NCBI GenBank assembly: GCA_964030475.1
Contig: CAXIPT010000010.1
Span: 1,991,370-2,055,369 of the forward strand
From: Tethya wilhelma
Lineage: Eukaryota > Porifera > Demospongiae > Tethyida > Tethyidae
Direction of reading: 5' to 3'
DNA: 64,000 nucleotides
Of the stretch, positions 53,507 to 63,950 are shown in pieces (position 1 is the first letter of the stretch; each line of letters begins with the position of its first letter). A model generated the notes under the pieces. That model was given only the letters and a program-made list of their open reading frames with translations. It was not told the origin of the DNA and did no database searches. Both the position numbers and the translations under genes were made by a program.

Positions 53507-56500
53507 CCTCACAAAGATAATCATCTATTGCTTTCTCAAACAGCATTCTCAGCTCAAGTGCTGCTTCAGGAAGAACAGTCAACGGAAGTTCATCTTGAAA
53601 CCACTGCAGCCAAATACCTAGGTGTGAGGGTGTGAGGGTGTGAGGGTGTGATAGTGTGATAGTGTGAGGCCATTATAGTATCTTGTCTTACTTTCCGTAA
53701 GAGGAAAAATGTCGCTCATGTTCTTCCTCGCCTGCCTGGCCTTGTCAAGATCTCCCTGTTGCCGTAGCAACTGAATCAGTTCCACGTGACTCTCATAATG
53801 ATAGGGTGACTCTAATAACTGTATACATTTACAAATTACACTAATTAATTGCAACTATACATGTAACTACTTTAAATTCAAGAAATAGAAATGAAAAATA
53901 TCTGTAGCTAATGCAATCTTTTATGATATTCATTGCATACTAAGCAATACAAAACTGAGGTAAAGTACTATTATAGCTTTAATGGTACATATTAATAATA
54001 CATGTGAATGATTGTGTAAGATTGTCACATTTAATTGTACTTAATATGTTGCTTGATTCTCAAATCTGTTTGTAATTATTAAATTATGGGTATATAGTTT
54101 ATTTCCTTGTTGAAACTATACATATTATATGAAACAAGTGAAGGTGGACTTAAACTAACATACATCACAGTCGCTATCTAATGCTGAAACTGAAAACAGT
54201 AGCTGTGGAGTTTCAGTTTCATCCTCATCTGAATTCGTGGATATTTTATGACAAATTTTTTCATACAGTTTCACCAAAAACACTTTTATCTTTTGTTGTG
54301 GAAACAAAATGAAGATCCACAATCCAGCTCCGTACAGGAAATGAATCGATAATGCCACCACTGATAATGTGTCGAAAATGTACTTGTAGAAGTACAAAGC
54401 ATTTCCCAATATCATGTTACTGGAGATGCTACTAATGGAAACCACTGACACACACACCAACATTGTGGCATCGATTTTACTGCAGATGGGTTTCCTATGG
54501 GGTTGAGCCATTGAGATAACCAGTGCAGAGACGAGCAATACTATTCCTGCTAAATGGAAGTACCAATACCCATTCATTAGCGATAGAAGGATTAGATTGA
54601 TATAGCGGATTATAAGGTAGAAAGCTGCAAAATGGCGCAAGTCGTAAGGATCACAAGTTTTGAAACTTCCGTAAAAGACTTCCATGAAAGCGTGTAGAGT
54701 TTGTCGACGAACATTGAAATAGTTTAGGCACTTTTGGAAACACAAGCAAGGATACAAGCAGAGTAGCATCAGTGGGATAATGTTGAACAATGTAGTCATA
54801 AATATTGCCAAGAGTGCAAAAGGAAGGTGCTCCTTTCCAAAATATTCAATGTCTCCACTCACTCGAAGATAAAGTCTATCAAGCGTTGTACCATTTCGGT
54901 CATAGAGAAGAATTGGAGTGAGTAAATCCAAAGATGTGTTTAAGATCTTCACGTAGGATAGCATTATGAATGTAGCAAAGGCTTCAATCAGGGAAACAGT
55001 GAGGTCCCACTCTTTCCGTATCTTCACAAAGCACTTGTAAAATGGCTTCCACAATTTCACAACCATGCTATATCGACTGTGAAGGGTTACAAGAATAAAG
55101 GTTGCTACAACCAGCAAGAGAGGGTAGACAGCAACACCATAGTCGAGAGCTAATGTCTGCATCATGGTCATGTCAGGATGGATACAGAAAAGAGGGTAGA
55201 GAGAGCGGAAGAAATCCAAATTGAAAATTCCGTAAAAAATGGCAAGCAGTTTTGTTAGAATTCTTGTACCTGCAGTGTTATTTGAGTAAGTGAGGATGGT
55301 TCTAGTTAGAAATCGAGCTACTGCAGGTGCCACCATAAGTTGTGATGTGAGAACGTAGCCATTGAATTTTCCAGAAGAAATGGAAATTCTAAACATGATG
55401 ACAATGATGTAGAACACTGTCAATGGTCCATATGCAATTGCAATGTATTTGAGCAAATTGTAGCCAATATCAGTTGAATTGCAGCTCACACAATCCATGT
55501 GATAGGAGTATATTGCAGGGGCATACCCTTTTAAGCAGCTGCCACACATCTGACCAGTCCGATTCATTTCTAAACCACTGCATAATTTATCATTTACTTT
55601 GGATAAATTATCACCCTTAGCAATGATGCGATAACTAAATTTCTGAGTCAAACCTTGCCTTTCGTTTGAGTTTATGGACACAAAGCATCTCTCAACACAA
55701 TATCCAGCTGTGATTACTTTCAACTTTTCATTGTAAGACATGCAATAACAATAGGGCAGCATTACGATCTTTCTTGGTTCATCACAAGTGATGAATGGTA
55801 GCTTATGTGTGCTCATTGGGCATTCACAATCACTACCATTTCCACCAACTGCAACCATACCAAATGGACAACTTGCGGTACTATCTGCTGTGATGTTTGC
55901 TTCTGGTAAGGTAGAAATGGAGAGCATTCCTTTTGAACAAGAAGATATTAATAGTATTGCTGCGATTAGGATGAAAGTTTGCACCAACTTTGACATTGTT
56001 TTGTCAAGAATTTTCATAGCTAAATCTGAGTTGATTATTTCTTCGTTAACACACTTACTAATTATAGCTACATCAAATTTGGTCTTTAAATGGACTGATT
56101 GTTGACAGGAGAAATTTAAAGAGAATCTCAAACTAGTCACAGGACCAAGAAGTTTCTTTGATGTTTTAGTCCCAACATTATCAAAACACAATATAAATTA
56201 TTATTGGTAGATCAATAACACTATTCACATGTGATCATTCTTTCATGCCCGTTAAGGACAATGAGTTTTGAAAACTGTTAGTGATTGCTCAACATATAGA
56301 AGTCCCATGCCGTGTTTATCACACGGTGTAGCCAATTGGACATTAGCAGTTTCAGAATCAGCTAGCTAGTTGAAAGGAACTGTGTGAAACTCAAGTTCTG
56401 AAAGTTACAAACATACTACTATCAGTCTGAGATTCTAAAGAGGCAAATTAAAAATAATGTCAAAGTTGGTGCAAAGTTTAGTCCTAATCAAAACAATATC

Positions 56501-57739
56501 AATTTCTTCTTGTTCGAAAGAAGGAATACTCTCCATTTCTACTTTACCAGAAGCAAATAGCACAGCTGAAGCAGATAATACCACAAGTTGTCCATTTGGT
56601 ATGGTTGCAGTTGGTGGAAATGGTAGTGTTCATGAATGCCCAAAGAAAAAGTTATCAATCATCTCTTGTAACAAACTGACAAATACTATTTAACGATGAA
56701 TTATGTAGGGCTAAAAATGAACCGAACTGGTCAGATGTGTGGTAGCTGCTTAAAAGGGTATGCCCCTGCAATCTACTCCTATAACATGGACTGTTCCAAA
56801 AGTGCCCAAACTATTTCAATGTTCGTCAACAAACTCTACACGCTTTCATGGAAGTCTTTTACGGAAGCTTCAAAACTCATGATGCATACGACTTGCGTCA
56901 TTTTGCAACCTTTTATCTTATAATCCATTACATTAATCTTATCCTCTTATCACTGATGAATGGATATTGGTTCTTTCCTTTAGCAGGAATAGTAATGCTC
57001 ATCTCTACACTAGTTATCTCAATGGCTCAACCCCATAGGAGACCTATCTGCAGTAAAATCGATGCCACAATGTTGGCATGTGTGTCAGTGGCTTCCATCA
57101 GTAGCATGCATGCCCAGTACTATTTTGTTGGGAAATGCTCAATCCTTCTATAAGTCCATTTTCAGCACAATATCAGTGGTGGCACTTTTGATTCATTTCC
57201 TCTATGGAGCTGGATTGTGGATCGTCATTTTATTCCCACAACAAAAGATAAGAATATTTTTTGCTAACTTTACCAAAAAATTCGCCATAAATTGCCACAA
57301 ATTCAGATGACAATGAAAATAAGACTCCACAGCTTCTATTTTCAGTTTCAGCATTGGATAGCGACTGTGATATGTTAGTTTAAGTGTACTTACTGGTTTT
57401 ATAGATACAGGTAGTCTCAACGAGGAAAATAAACTGTGCCCCTTTAATTAATTTTATACCTAACATGAGCATGGTATTAAGTACAAGTGTGACATTCTAC
57501 TCAACACATAATATGTACAATGACACTGTAAATCACTTAATGTATTTAAATTTCTCAGTTTTCTACCTACTCAGTAGTGACAAAGACTCAATACTAAATA
57601 TCATCCATATCAGTTTACATGAATTTCATGAACTCACAATTCTCTCCAAGTCTTCTACTTGTTGCTGTAGCTCAGTCTCACTGTCACTGGAGTCTGAGGA
57701 AGGCTCTCCATTTCTCTCTCGTGTGTTTTCTTCGTCCAT
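46931..57739 (-). CDS. SART3: SART3 / Prp24-type spliceosome recycling factor
   Basis: Nineteen reverse-strand exons join in phase to 908 residues: 57739-57638, 53818-53692, 53617-53513, 53391-53204, 52793-52747, 52674-52613, 52509-52385, 52273-52115, 51314-51173, 51005-50943, 50627-50462, 50354-50165, 49966-49774, 49610-49408, 49232-48993, 48922-48842, 47959-47876, 47594-47293, 47078-46931. SART3 reassembles U4/U6 snRNPs in the nucleus. Seen: an acidic start, a HAT-repeat array (for example [58 protein letters not shown]), a Lys-rich nuclear signal, two RRMs (TVFASNL/VYAYIEF and [15 protein letters not shown]), and the C-terminal LSm-binding motif [15 protein letters not shown]. The exon at 51005 is short and its acceptor weak; relative to human, about one HAT repeat is missing there. 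Intron 1 (3.8 kb) hosts another gene. Confidence 0.92.
47647..47847. mobile_element. Family B-type element (SART3 intron)
   Basis: Left end TACCGTAGAGCAGGAAAGTT and right end AACTTTCCCGCTACACAGTA are inverse of each other. Body unlike the other family B copies. Confidence 0.7.
47975..48838. repeat. Hexamer-based satellite array, about 860 bp
   Basis: Built from TCAGTA, TCAATA, TCAGTG and TCAGTT words in a higher-order unit of roughly 110 bp (TCAGTAAAGATCAG and TTTCAGTGTCAATATC recur at intervals). It fills nearly all of the SART3 intron that splits RRM2 and ends 4 bp from the upstream exon's splice donor. Confidence 0.92.
50792..50860. mobile_element. Solo right arm of foldback MITE family A
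   Basis: Matches only the right arm (CATTTGAAAGCTCTCTTCAA through CCTTCCTAGACTGAGATA), in a SART3 intron. A truncated copy. Confidence 0.75.
51346..51998. mobile_element. Large inverted repeat with minisatellite loop (SART3 intron)
   Basis: Left arm about 51346-51590 and right arm about 51778-51998 are reverse complements, outermost words AATGTCATTATTAG and CTAGTAATGGCATT. The arms are full of AAATTTTCCCTATAG words. The loop is a 175-bp minisatellite (next entry). A foldback transposon is the likeliest nature. Confidence 0.75.
51600..51777. repeat. CAGTACG(T) minisatellite
   Basis: About 22 units of the 7-mer CAGTACG or variants (CAGTACA, CAGTGCG, CAGTATG), sitting exactly in the loop of the inverted repeat. 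Confidence 0.9.
52796..53048. repeat. (AAAC)n-type tetranucleotide array
   Basis: About 250 bp of AAAC with AATG, AGAC and AAGC variants in a SART3 intron. It produces spurious long Cys/Leu/Phe reading frames on the reverse strand. Confidence 0.9.
54155..55996 (-). CDS. Multi-pass membrane protein with Cys-rich ectodomain, nested in SART3 intron 1
   Basis: A single reading frame extends to an ATG at 56191, but the Met at 55996 is the likelier start: it begins a signal peptide ([19 protein letters not shown]) and is where the inverted copy also starts. That gives 613 residues. Ectodomain (about 20-185) has spaced cysteines including [18 protein letters not shown] and [20 protein letters not shown]. 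It is followed by at least seven hydrophobic segments (for example [18 protein letters not shown]-like runs, [38 protein letters not shown]) and an acidic C-terminal tail. No known receptor class was recognised; it looks like an expanded sponge family. Same strand as its host SART3. Confidence 0.75.
   Translation of the reverse strand: MSKLVQTFILIAAILLISSCSKGMLSISTLPEANITADSTASCPFGMVAVGGNGSDCECPMSTHKLPFITCDEPRKIVMLPYCYCMSYNEKLKVITAGYCVERCFVSINSNERQGLTQKFSYRIIAKGDNLSKVNDKLCSGLEMNRTGQMCGSCLKGYAPAIYSYHMDCVSCNSTDIGYNLLKYIAIAYGPLTVFYIIVIMFRISISSGKFNGYVLTSQLMVAPAVARFLTRTILTYSNNTAGTRILTKLLAIFYGIFNLDFFRSLYPLFCIHPDMTMMQTLALDYGVAVYPLLLVVATFILVTLHSRYSMVVKLWKPFYKCFVKIRKEWDLTVSLIEAFATFIMLSYVKILNTSLDLLTPILLYDRNGTTLDRLYLRVSGDIEYFGKEHLPFALLAIFMTTLFNIIPLMLLCLYPCLCFQKCLNYFNVRRQTLHAFMEVFYGSFKTCDPYDLRHFAAFYLIIRYINLILLSLMNGYWYFHLAGIVLLVSALVISMAQPHRKPICSKIDATMLVCVSVVSISSISSNMILGNALYFYKYIFDTLSVVALSIHFLYGAGLWIFILFPQQKIKVFLVKLYEKICHKISTNSDEDETETPQLLFSVSALDSDCDVC
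56457..57380 (+). pseudogene. Inverted, deleted copy of the nested membrane protein gene
   Basis: The forward strand repeats the start of the nested gene ([13 protein letters not shown], then [18 protein letters not shown]), hits a stop near 56692, resumes with [18 protein letters not shown], then loses about 1.1 kb (most membrane helices) and continues with [37 protein letters not shown] and [18 protein letters not shown] across frame changes. The 3' end matches the tail around GATAGCGACTGTGATATGTTAG. It lies head-to-head with the intact gene, separated by about 460 bp. Confidence 0.85.
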
Positions 57740-57939
57740 AGCTAGCTTACAGTGTGAGTGCAACGTTCCCTCCACATCTTATACTTTGAACTTTGACCGC
57801 GCTCATTGACCTTTGTTAGTCTAATTCAACGAAACCGTTACGTCATTGAAGCAAAAAAGAAAAATTAAAAGTTCAAAAACAAGACTTCCAGAAGGAACAG
57901 AAAAAGCAACACTATTAAAAGAGAAAGGGTGCCAGGAAA
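57740..57939. promoter_or_regulatory. Divergent promoter, SART3 / VPS9-domain gene
   Basis: The two start codons are 200 bp apart on opposite strands. Contains TGACGTAA in inverse (TTACGTCA at 57838-57845), a CRE-like site, and TTTGACC/GGTCAA words in inverted arrangement. No TATA box. Confidence 0.5.
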
Positions 57940-58699
57940 ATGGCGCCAGTTTCTCTAAAGAAGACTATTCAGTCTTACAAAGGAGTCGCACAACAGCTGG
58001 AGACGAAGCTGGACCAGTTGACGCAAAAGAGAAACGAAATTGAGAGCAGGGGCTTTGTAGTTTTGGACGAACATTCAGTAGAAGTGCGCTCCACTCGTAA
58101 AGTAGATCTCGCTGGTGTTGAGCGACCTCTGAGACACACAACAATGGCTGTACCTCTTCAGCAGCAGCAGCAAAAGAAGGCCACACACACCACGACTCAA
58201 CTGGTTGAAGAAATCGAGACGCAATATCCTTCGAACGTGTCCTCTCTTGTTGCCACAGCAACCAATATCCTCATCGAATCGGTATCTTTACGACTGGCCT
58301 ACGTCCGAGAAGTGATCAAAAAGTTGACGGGACTTTATCACGAAAATTCCAAACTTCCAACTCCACCAGAGTTGCTCTTTTCTCGCTACGAGGAGTGGAT
58401 TCTGACCAATCAGAAACTGTTTGAGTTGAACACTCGTCTCTACGATTTAGAGAAGCTCAAGTTTGACTTGAAGGAAAAGAAGCGCATCGCCAAGGAGACC
58501 ATTAGGAGGATGACGAGAGAGGGAGACAGGAATATCACAGGTACTGAGTGGGTATGCTGTGTGTATGTACTTACTGTTAGTAGGCGAATAGATTTTGTGA
58601 ATTGAGTTGAATAGTTGTAGCTACATGTAGCTTACTAAGCTTTTTGTTTCCTAATTTGTGCTTTTGGATATACACACTTATACATACACTCTTCCTCAC

Positions 58700-58750
<51 letters not shown>

Positions 58751-59232
58751 NAACACACACACACACACACACACAGGAAGCCAGTTCGTCCACAGCAGCG
58801 TAGAAAGGATCCAATCCTTTCTCTCTCGGTTCCACCAACACTCCCCCACCTCCTTCTCCGACACGACCCAACTCTTCCTCCAGGAGCTCATCAATCCTCG
58901 AGGAGAGAGACAGACCCTGGAGGCGACCAAGATACAGGAGTACATCGACGAGTGCACTCAGGCAGCCAACAAGAATGATGGTAGTTTGATATTAGAATTT
59001 TTGCTATTCATTGTTTAGTGATGTACACTGCAAAGCTTATTTCTTAGTTATGCCAGTTTCCATGGGAATATTTGTTTGTTGCCTAGAAACTAAGAGATCA
59101 AGGTTTGCTGTAACAACATCATTTGTGGTTATTCAGCAACATACCTGTCTCTTATGTGTTAATTCTATATGTATATTAATAGTTGTCGGTTTATTTTCAA
59201 GATCTTTCTCAGACAGTGAATTTTCAGTGATG

Positions 59233-59292
<60 letters not shown>

Positions 59293-60527
59293 GGCTCAAG
59301 AAGTGGTGCCCATCCTGACCGCTACCATCAGTTCATCGAGGTGTTGTGTAACTACATTGTGGAGAGACAGAGAGATGTCCAGGGAGTGGACCTACCTCAC
59401 GAGATGGTCTATGTAAGTCACACCACTAAAGTCCATCTGGTTTGAGAATGCCAGTAGAAAATATCGAATAACTTTCTTATTACCCAACCAATTTCCAAAT
59501 TTCAAGCACCATTGGAAAGTGCTCATTCTCCCCGTTCTTTTGGTTGCTTTTCCAGCTTACTACACCTTACCAATCAAAAAAGTTAGCTATTTGGAAAAGT
59601 ATGGCATGAATCTCATTATTTCACTTTGGGCGGCATTCTCAAACCAGATGGACTTTAGAGTCAGAGATACAAGATGTTAAGATTCACCAAACCAAGGCAG
59701 TGCTTATTTGTATTGTATTGTAATTCACAAAAAAATAATATAATTATACCACATAGCACAAAAATTTGATGGATTTAGTGGCGGATTGGTGATTCGGTAA
59801 GGATTGCTCTGCTAAACAGTCATTTTTGCACAGCACATACGGAATATATGTATTGCTGTGTGTGCTACTGCCAAAATAAAGTCCGCCAACCATGAAATTT
59901 TTGACAATCTGCCAAATTTTATTCCCGCCAATATTTTGTGCGCTACAGTAATATGAGCTGGAAAAATAAATATTGAAAGTAAAGTATTATTCTGAACATT
60001 TTATGCCCACACTTTAAAGCTTATAGGTGTGGTACTTGTACTATAGCATATTATTGTTTCAACTACATGTTCTGATAGCCTACTCTCTGTTTCCATTTAG
60101 AGCACAGTTGAGCGTTTCTTGATTCCCAAAATCCAGTCAGCCATCTTGAAGCACGTGGCCACACCAGAGAGAGATGCCATACTTCAGGAGCAGTGTCAGA
60201 GGTTTAAAGACGTGACACTGCAGCAGCTGGGAGTGAAGGAGGCGTTTGTGAGCCGAGAGGTTGTCCCTTTCATTGAATCAATATCACAATTGAGGTGGGT
60301 GTGGTTGGGAGGTGTGGCTAATGTGTGAGTGTTGAAATTTTTGCTAAATTGGTATGCAAGATCATTTTTAAAAGTAAACTGAGAGATCAAGGTTTGCTGT
60401 AGCAACAATATTTGTGCTGATTCAGCAACATATCTCTCCCTTATGTGTTAATTCTATACCTATATTCATAGTTGTTGGTTTATTTTGTTTACCAAGATCT
60501 TGCTCAGACAGTGAATGTTCAGTGCTG

Positions 60528-60591
<64 letters not shown>

Positions 60592-60762
60592 GGCCTCCTA
60601 CTTCTCTCCAACTCCGACTGATAAGATGTATTCTGTTGTTGAAGCAGCCAAAGCTCTGTACGAGCAGCTGAACAGCATGGGAGAGAGCTCCATCGATGGA
60701 GACTCGTTCCTTGACCTCTGGATCTATGTCATCATCAAGGCCAATGTCAAGGACCTGGTTAG

Positions 60763-60830
<68 letters not shown>

Positions 60831-62462
60831 CATNTGTACCATTGCGCCTAGCAATCAAAGCTTTTATAGGCTAATTGCCAATTACTGGACGGGTGAATGT
60901 AACAATTAATTGAATAGCTAGGGGTAATGGTAGATCAATAAAAAACAAACTAGTTGCACACTTGCCCTTAAGTATATGTCTCTAGTTCAGTATACATATT
61001 TATTACCTTATTAAGTACAATCTAATTCTTGTGGGATTATCTAAATCAACTGACTCTGGGGAGTGTGTATTTTATTTACAGTATGCCTTATCAGGACATG
61101 CATATACTATACACTACAATACCTGCTATTGTTAGCTAAGCACATGAAAGTTGGTTTTTTCCCCCTTACTGTAAAAATGGTTACGGGAATGGACGTAGTC
61201 CTGTATGTGTATACACATGAAACTATTGTACATGGTTTTTCCATCAAACCAGAAGTGTTCTAGGGATCAAACCAACCACCACTTCTTTTGTTTGTGTGTG
61301 TGTGTGTGCATTGATCTGCACAGGAAGCACACACAATGTGATATCCTCCACAGTGTGATCTGATCTGTGGGTCACTTTCAAATTATCAACATTTTTGGTG
61401 TCAATCATACCATTCAGTATTGTCTGCACTCACACCCCCTCAAAGCCAGACTGTCTCCTATTAAACCCAAAGAAGGTCTGTGGCCTTGTTGCCAGGCTCG
61501 ATTCCTTTCATGAGGCCACACACACAGAAGTTGACAAGTTGGTAAAGTGTATATATATAAGGATTAAAATTTAACTTGGCAGGAAGTCTTAGCTTGAAAC
61601 TAGTCTTTGTCAAAAGGTTAATACAAAAGAACTACTTTTACTTGACTTCTCAAAATAGAATTTGGTAATGAGGTTTTGAATCTGTAGTTGCTTATATAGA
61701 TTATACATTTTTGTTCATTAGCTGGTCAAGGTGTGAGAATATTTCAAGTACTCTTTCTGAAAAAAAATTCAGCATCATACTCATTCCCGCCTCCTTTTAT
61801 TTTCTTCCTAAAGAGAATATCTCAAGAGCACATGATTTGCTTTTCAAATTATAGCACCTTGACTCTCCTATACCTCTGCAGTTTCAATCTCAAATGACTC
61901 CACTGTAAAAACATTTGCATTAAACTTACTCTGTATAGTCATTTTGAGTGACTTTTAAGTTGTAAGTTGTTCTAACACCCAAAGAAACACTTTTGTGAAC
62001 TTACTCCAAAAGGATATTTCGTACCTTACTGCGATTCACTCATCCATTCCATCTTTCTCATTTTTAGGCCACCAACCTTCAGCTCATGACGGAGTATGGT
62101 AACCAGCGTCTTGCCAAGGATGAGGTGGGCTATTATCTCACCACACTGGAGGCGGCTGTGGCCTATGTGGAGCATCTTAGTCCAAAGAGTCTCAAAGTAC
62201 CGCAGAGGTAAAGTACAATGGAGTGGGTTTGGCATCTTGGTACATTTTTATGCAAAAGTTTGTAAAGTGAGTCAATTTCAATTTTGCTCCTGAATTGTCG
62301 TAAAAAAAAGTCTATAGCTTGCAAAGAAGCTGCATGTATTACTTAAGTAATGAGAAATCTACACATTAGCTAGTCCTGCTATGTAACTTGTAATGCAGAA
62401 AGGTGTTAATGTGTCAAAAGGGAGTTCCATTTGTATGGCTATACTGTACTGGCACACACTCA

Positions 62463-62531
<69 letters not shown>

Positions 62532-62673
62532 TTACACACTGGTCGTAAAGCACTCAACATTTTGTCGTCTGTGAGCGCTACAAGTTTCAGTCTCTCTCTC
62601 GTCTTCCTACCTCATGTTTTGAAGTTGTCACAGAACGGACAGAACTGAATGGCTACAAAATGGTCGTCATTAA
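57940..62673 (+). CDS. VPS9-domain Rab guanine nucleotide exchange factor
   Basis: Exons 57940-58540, 58777-58980, 59294-59412, 60101-60294, 60592-60757, 62068-62207 and a less certain terminal exon 62634-62673 give about 487 residues. VPS9 domains activate Rab5-group GTPases on early endosomes. The N-terminus (MAPVSLKKTIQSYKGVAQQL) and the region to residue 200 are Lys/Gln-rich coiled coil. The C-terminal part carries the VPS9 core: DSFLDLWIYVIIKANVKDL, with Asp and the hydrophobic helix, then DEVGYYLTTLEAAVAYVEHL, whose Tyr and Thr align with the catalytic Y-x-x-T of the fold. No ankyrin, SH2, RasGAP or A20 finger domain was seen, so it is not readily placed as ANKRD27, RIN, GAPVD1 or Rabex-5. 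The end could instead splice at 62591 and read SLVFLPHVL. Confidence 0.82.
58712..58775. repeat. (CA)n microsatellite with single N
   Basis: About 64 bp with N at 58751, abutting exon 2 of the VPS9 gene. Confidence 0.9.
59087..59291 (+). repeat. Intronic repeat G copy 1 plus (CT)n, before VPS9-gene exon 3
   Basis: AGAGATCAAGGTTTGCTGTA, ATGTGTTAATTCTATA, TTGTCGGTTTATTTT and CTCAGACAGTGAAT are shared with 60377-60530. Each copy runs into a (CT)n tract that forms the polypyrimidine tract of the next exon. Confidence 0.85.
59427..59656. mobile_element. Family D element (VPS9-gene intron)
   Basis: Ends TAAAGTCCATCTGGTTTGAG and CTCAAACCAGATGGACTTTA form a perfect inverted repeat of about 20 bp. 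The whole body matches 36646-36880. It starts 14 bp after the exon 3 donor. Confidence 0.85.
59752..59951. mobile_element. Element with TAGCACAAAAATTTG ends
   Basis: Left ACATAGCACAAAAATTTGAT, right CCAATATTTTGTGCGCTACA. A longer relative of the short element at 22243. Confidence 0.7.
60377..60590 (+). repeat. Intronic repeat G copy 2 plus (CT)n, before VPS9-gene exon 5
   Basis: Matches 59087-59291 in order and orientation, including the terminal (CT)n run that leads into the exon 5 acceptor. Confidence 0.85.
60758..62067 (+). other. VPS9-gene intron 5
   Basis: Contains a (GT)n run at 60768-60828 with an N at 60835. The remaining 1.2 kb shows no conserved exon. If the N marks a gap, an exon could be missing. 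Confidence 0.5.
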
Positions 62674-63052
62674 GGGGTGGGCATTAAATAGAGCAAGGTA
62701 TGCTGCATGATACTGTTATGCAATACGAATTTTATTCGATATTCATACGATCGTGAAAGCTTTCATAATTTTTGTTGGAAGACATTGTGTTCAATTGCAA
62801 TCATCACTGCTAGTTTAGGTTGGAAATATATATTTTTTTTCAATTTTGGTATTGGGAAATACATTCAAAATAAACGGTACTAGTTTTGAGTGTTGACCAG
62901 CAATACAGGCATATAAGTGTGTGTGTGACAAATCAAACATAATTTGATCACAAAATAAAAAGAATAACATGGTTTGAAAAAAAAAAATTAGATGATAGTT
63001 ACTCCTATTATAGAGAGTTACATTTCTGGTAAGTGCATGTCCAATAGTTCGA
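62674..63052. other. Spacer between VPS9 gene and metallothionein
   Basis: AT-rich, with A9/T8 homopolymers. It holds the two convergent 3' ends. No coding signal. Confidence 0.5.
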
Positions 63053-63677
63053 TCACTTCTGGCAACATCCTGGTGCTTTAGGACACTTGCACTGGCTGGG
63101 ATCACACTTGCAGTTGGTACCGTCGCATCCTTTACATACACAAGGACAACATCCACCTTTACACGAATCACCGCACTGGCAGTCTGCTCCGCAAGAACAG
63201 TTCTCTATAGGGAAGGCAGGAAGAATTATGAAACTTGGTTTAAATTCCAACCAAAATAAAAACTATAATAAGCCGTTTAGATTTGGCCCTCAAACAGAAA
63301 TGATAGTGATAAAAAGGGCGTTGGTTTTCCAAATCACAGCAATCACTGAACACAGCCAGTATTAGATACTTACCACACTTGCATGACTTTTGACAGCATC
63401 CAGGTGCTTTAGGGCACTTGCACTGGCTGGGGTCACACTTGCAGTTGGTACCGTCGCATCCTTTACATACACAAGGACAACATCCACCTTTACACGAATC
63501 ACCGCACTGGCAATCTGCTCCGCAAGAACAGTTCTCTGTAGGTAGGTGAATAAAGAAAGCAAAAAGTTTATAAAATTTTGTTCTGAGCTACAAAAATTTA
63601 TGTACATAATAAATGCCCACTTTAATTTATAGCGTACCACATTTGCATTTGTTAGCCTTAGGGTTCACGTCAGCCAT
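63053..63677 (-). CDS. Metallothionein with two near-identical cysteine domains
   Basis: Three reverse-strand exons (63677-63638, 63535-63374, 63204-63053) join in phase to 117 residues. The first exon encodes MADVNPKANKCKC. Each of the other two encodes a Cys-rich domain of about 50 residues with CxC, CC and CxxC clusters (ENCSCGADCQCGDSCKGGCC, then PCVCKGCDGTNCKCDPSQCK). The two domains are nearly identical at protein level and very close at DNA level, so the second exon is a recent duplicate. Metallothioneins bind zinc, copper and cadmium through thiolates in the cytosol. No aromatic residues are present, as expected. Vertebrate metallothioneins are about 61 residues, so this is a doubled form. 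The upstream region has metal response elements. Confidence 0.88.
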
Positions 63678-63796
63678 AATTTTTGTCTTGAGTTGGTTGA
63701 AGCAAAGTTGATCTGATGCTGTTCGTTTCCTTCCACTTGATTTTCACTTCTTCGGCGTCTGCTTTTTGTGTGAATTTGAGTGGAAACTGCTGGAAA

Positions 63797-63950
63797 CTTT
63801 ATACTCTTTCAGTGTTTGTCGTGTGCATACCGTGCCGCGACCGACCGAGTGCAAATGGGTGCCGTGTGCAAAAACCCACGTGGCAACAGTTGCACTGCTT
63901 TTGCGCTCGGCTTCGTGTGCAAACTGGGGGGGATTTCCCTTTTTGCACAC
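63797..63950 (-). promoter_or_regulatory. Metallothionein promoter: TATA box and six metal response elements
   Basis: On the coding (reverse) strand a TATAAAG lies at 63803-63797, about 120 bp before the ATG. Upstream of it the MRE core TGCRCNC occurs, on either strand, at 63821-63827, 63847-63853, 63864-63870, 63902-63908, 63915-63921 and 63944-63950. This is the binding core of the zinc-sensing factor MTF-1, which drives metal-induced transcription in animals. Confidence 0.75.

Noticed and set aside
56001..56191. N-terminal 65 residues of the nested membrane protein frame
   Set aside because: The downstream Met starts a proper signal peptide and is where the inverted copy begins, so the upstream extension is probably 5' untranslated.
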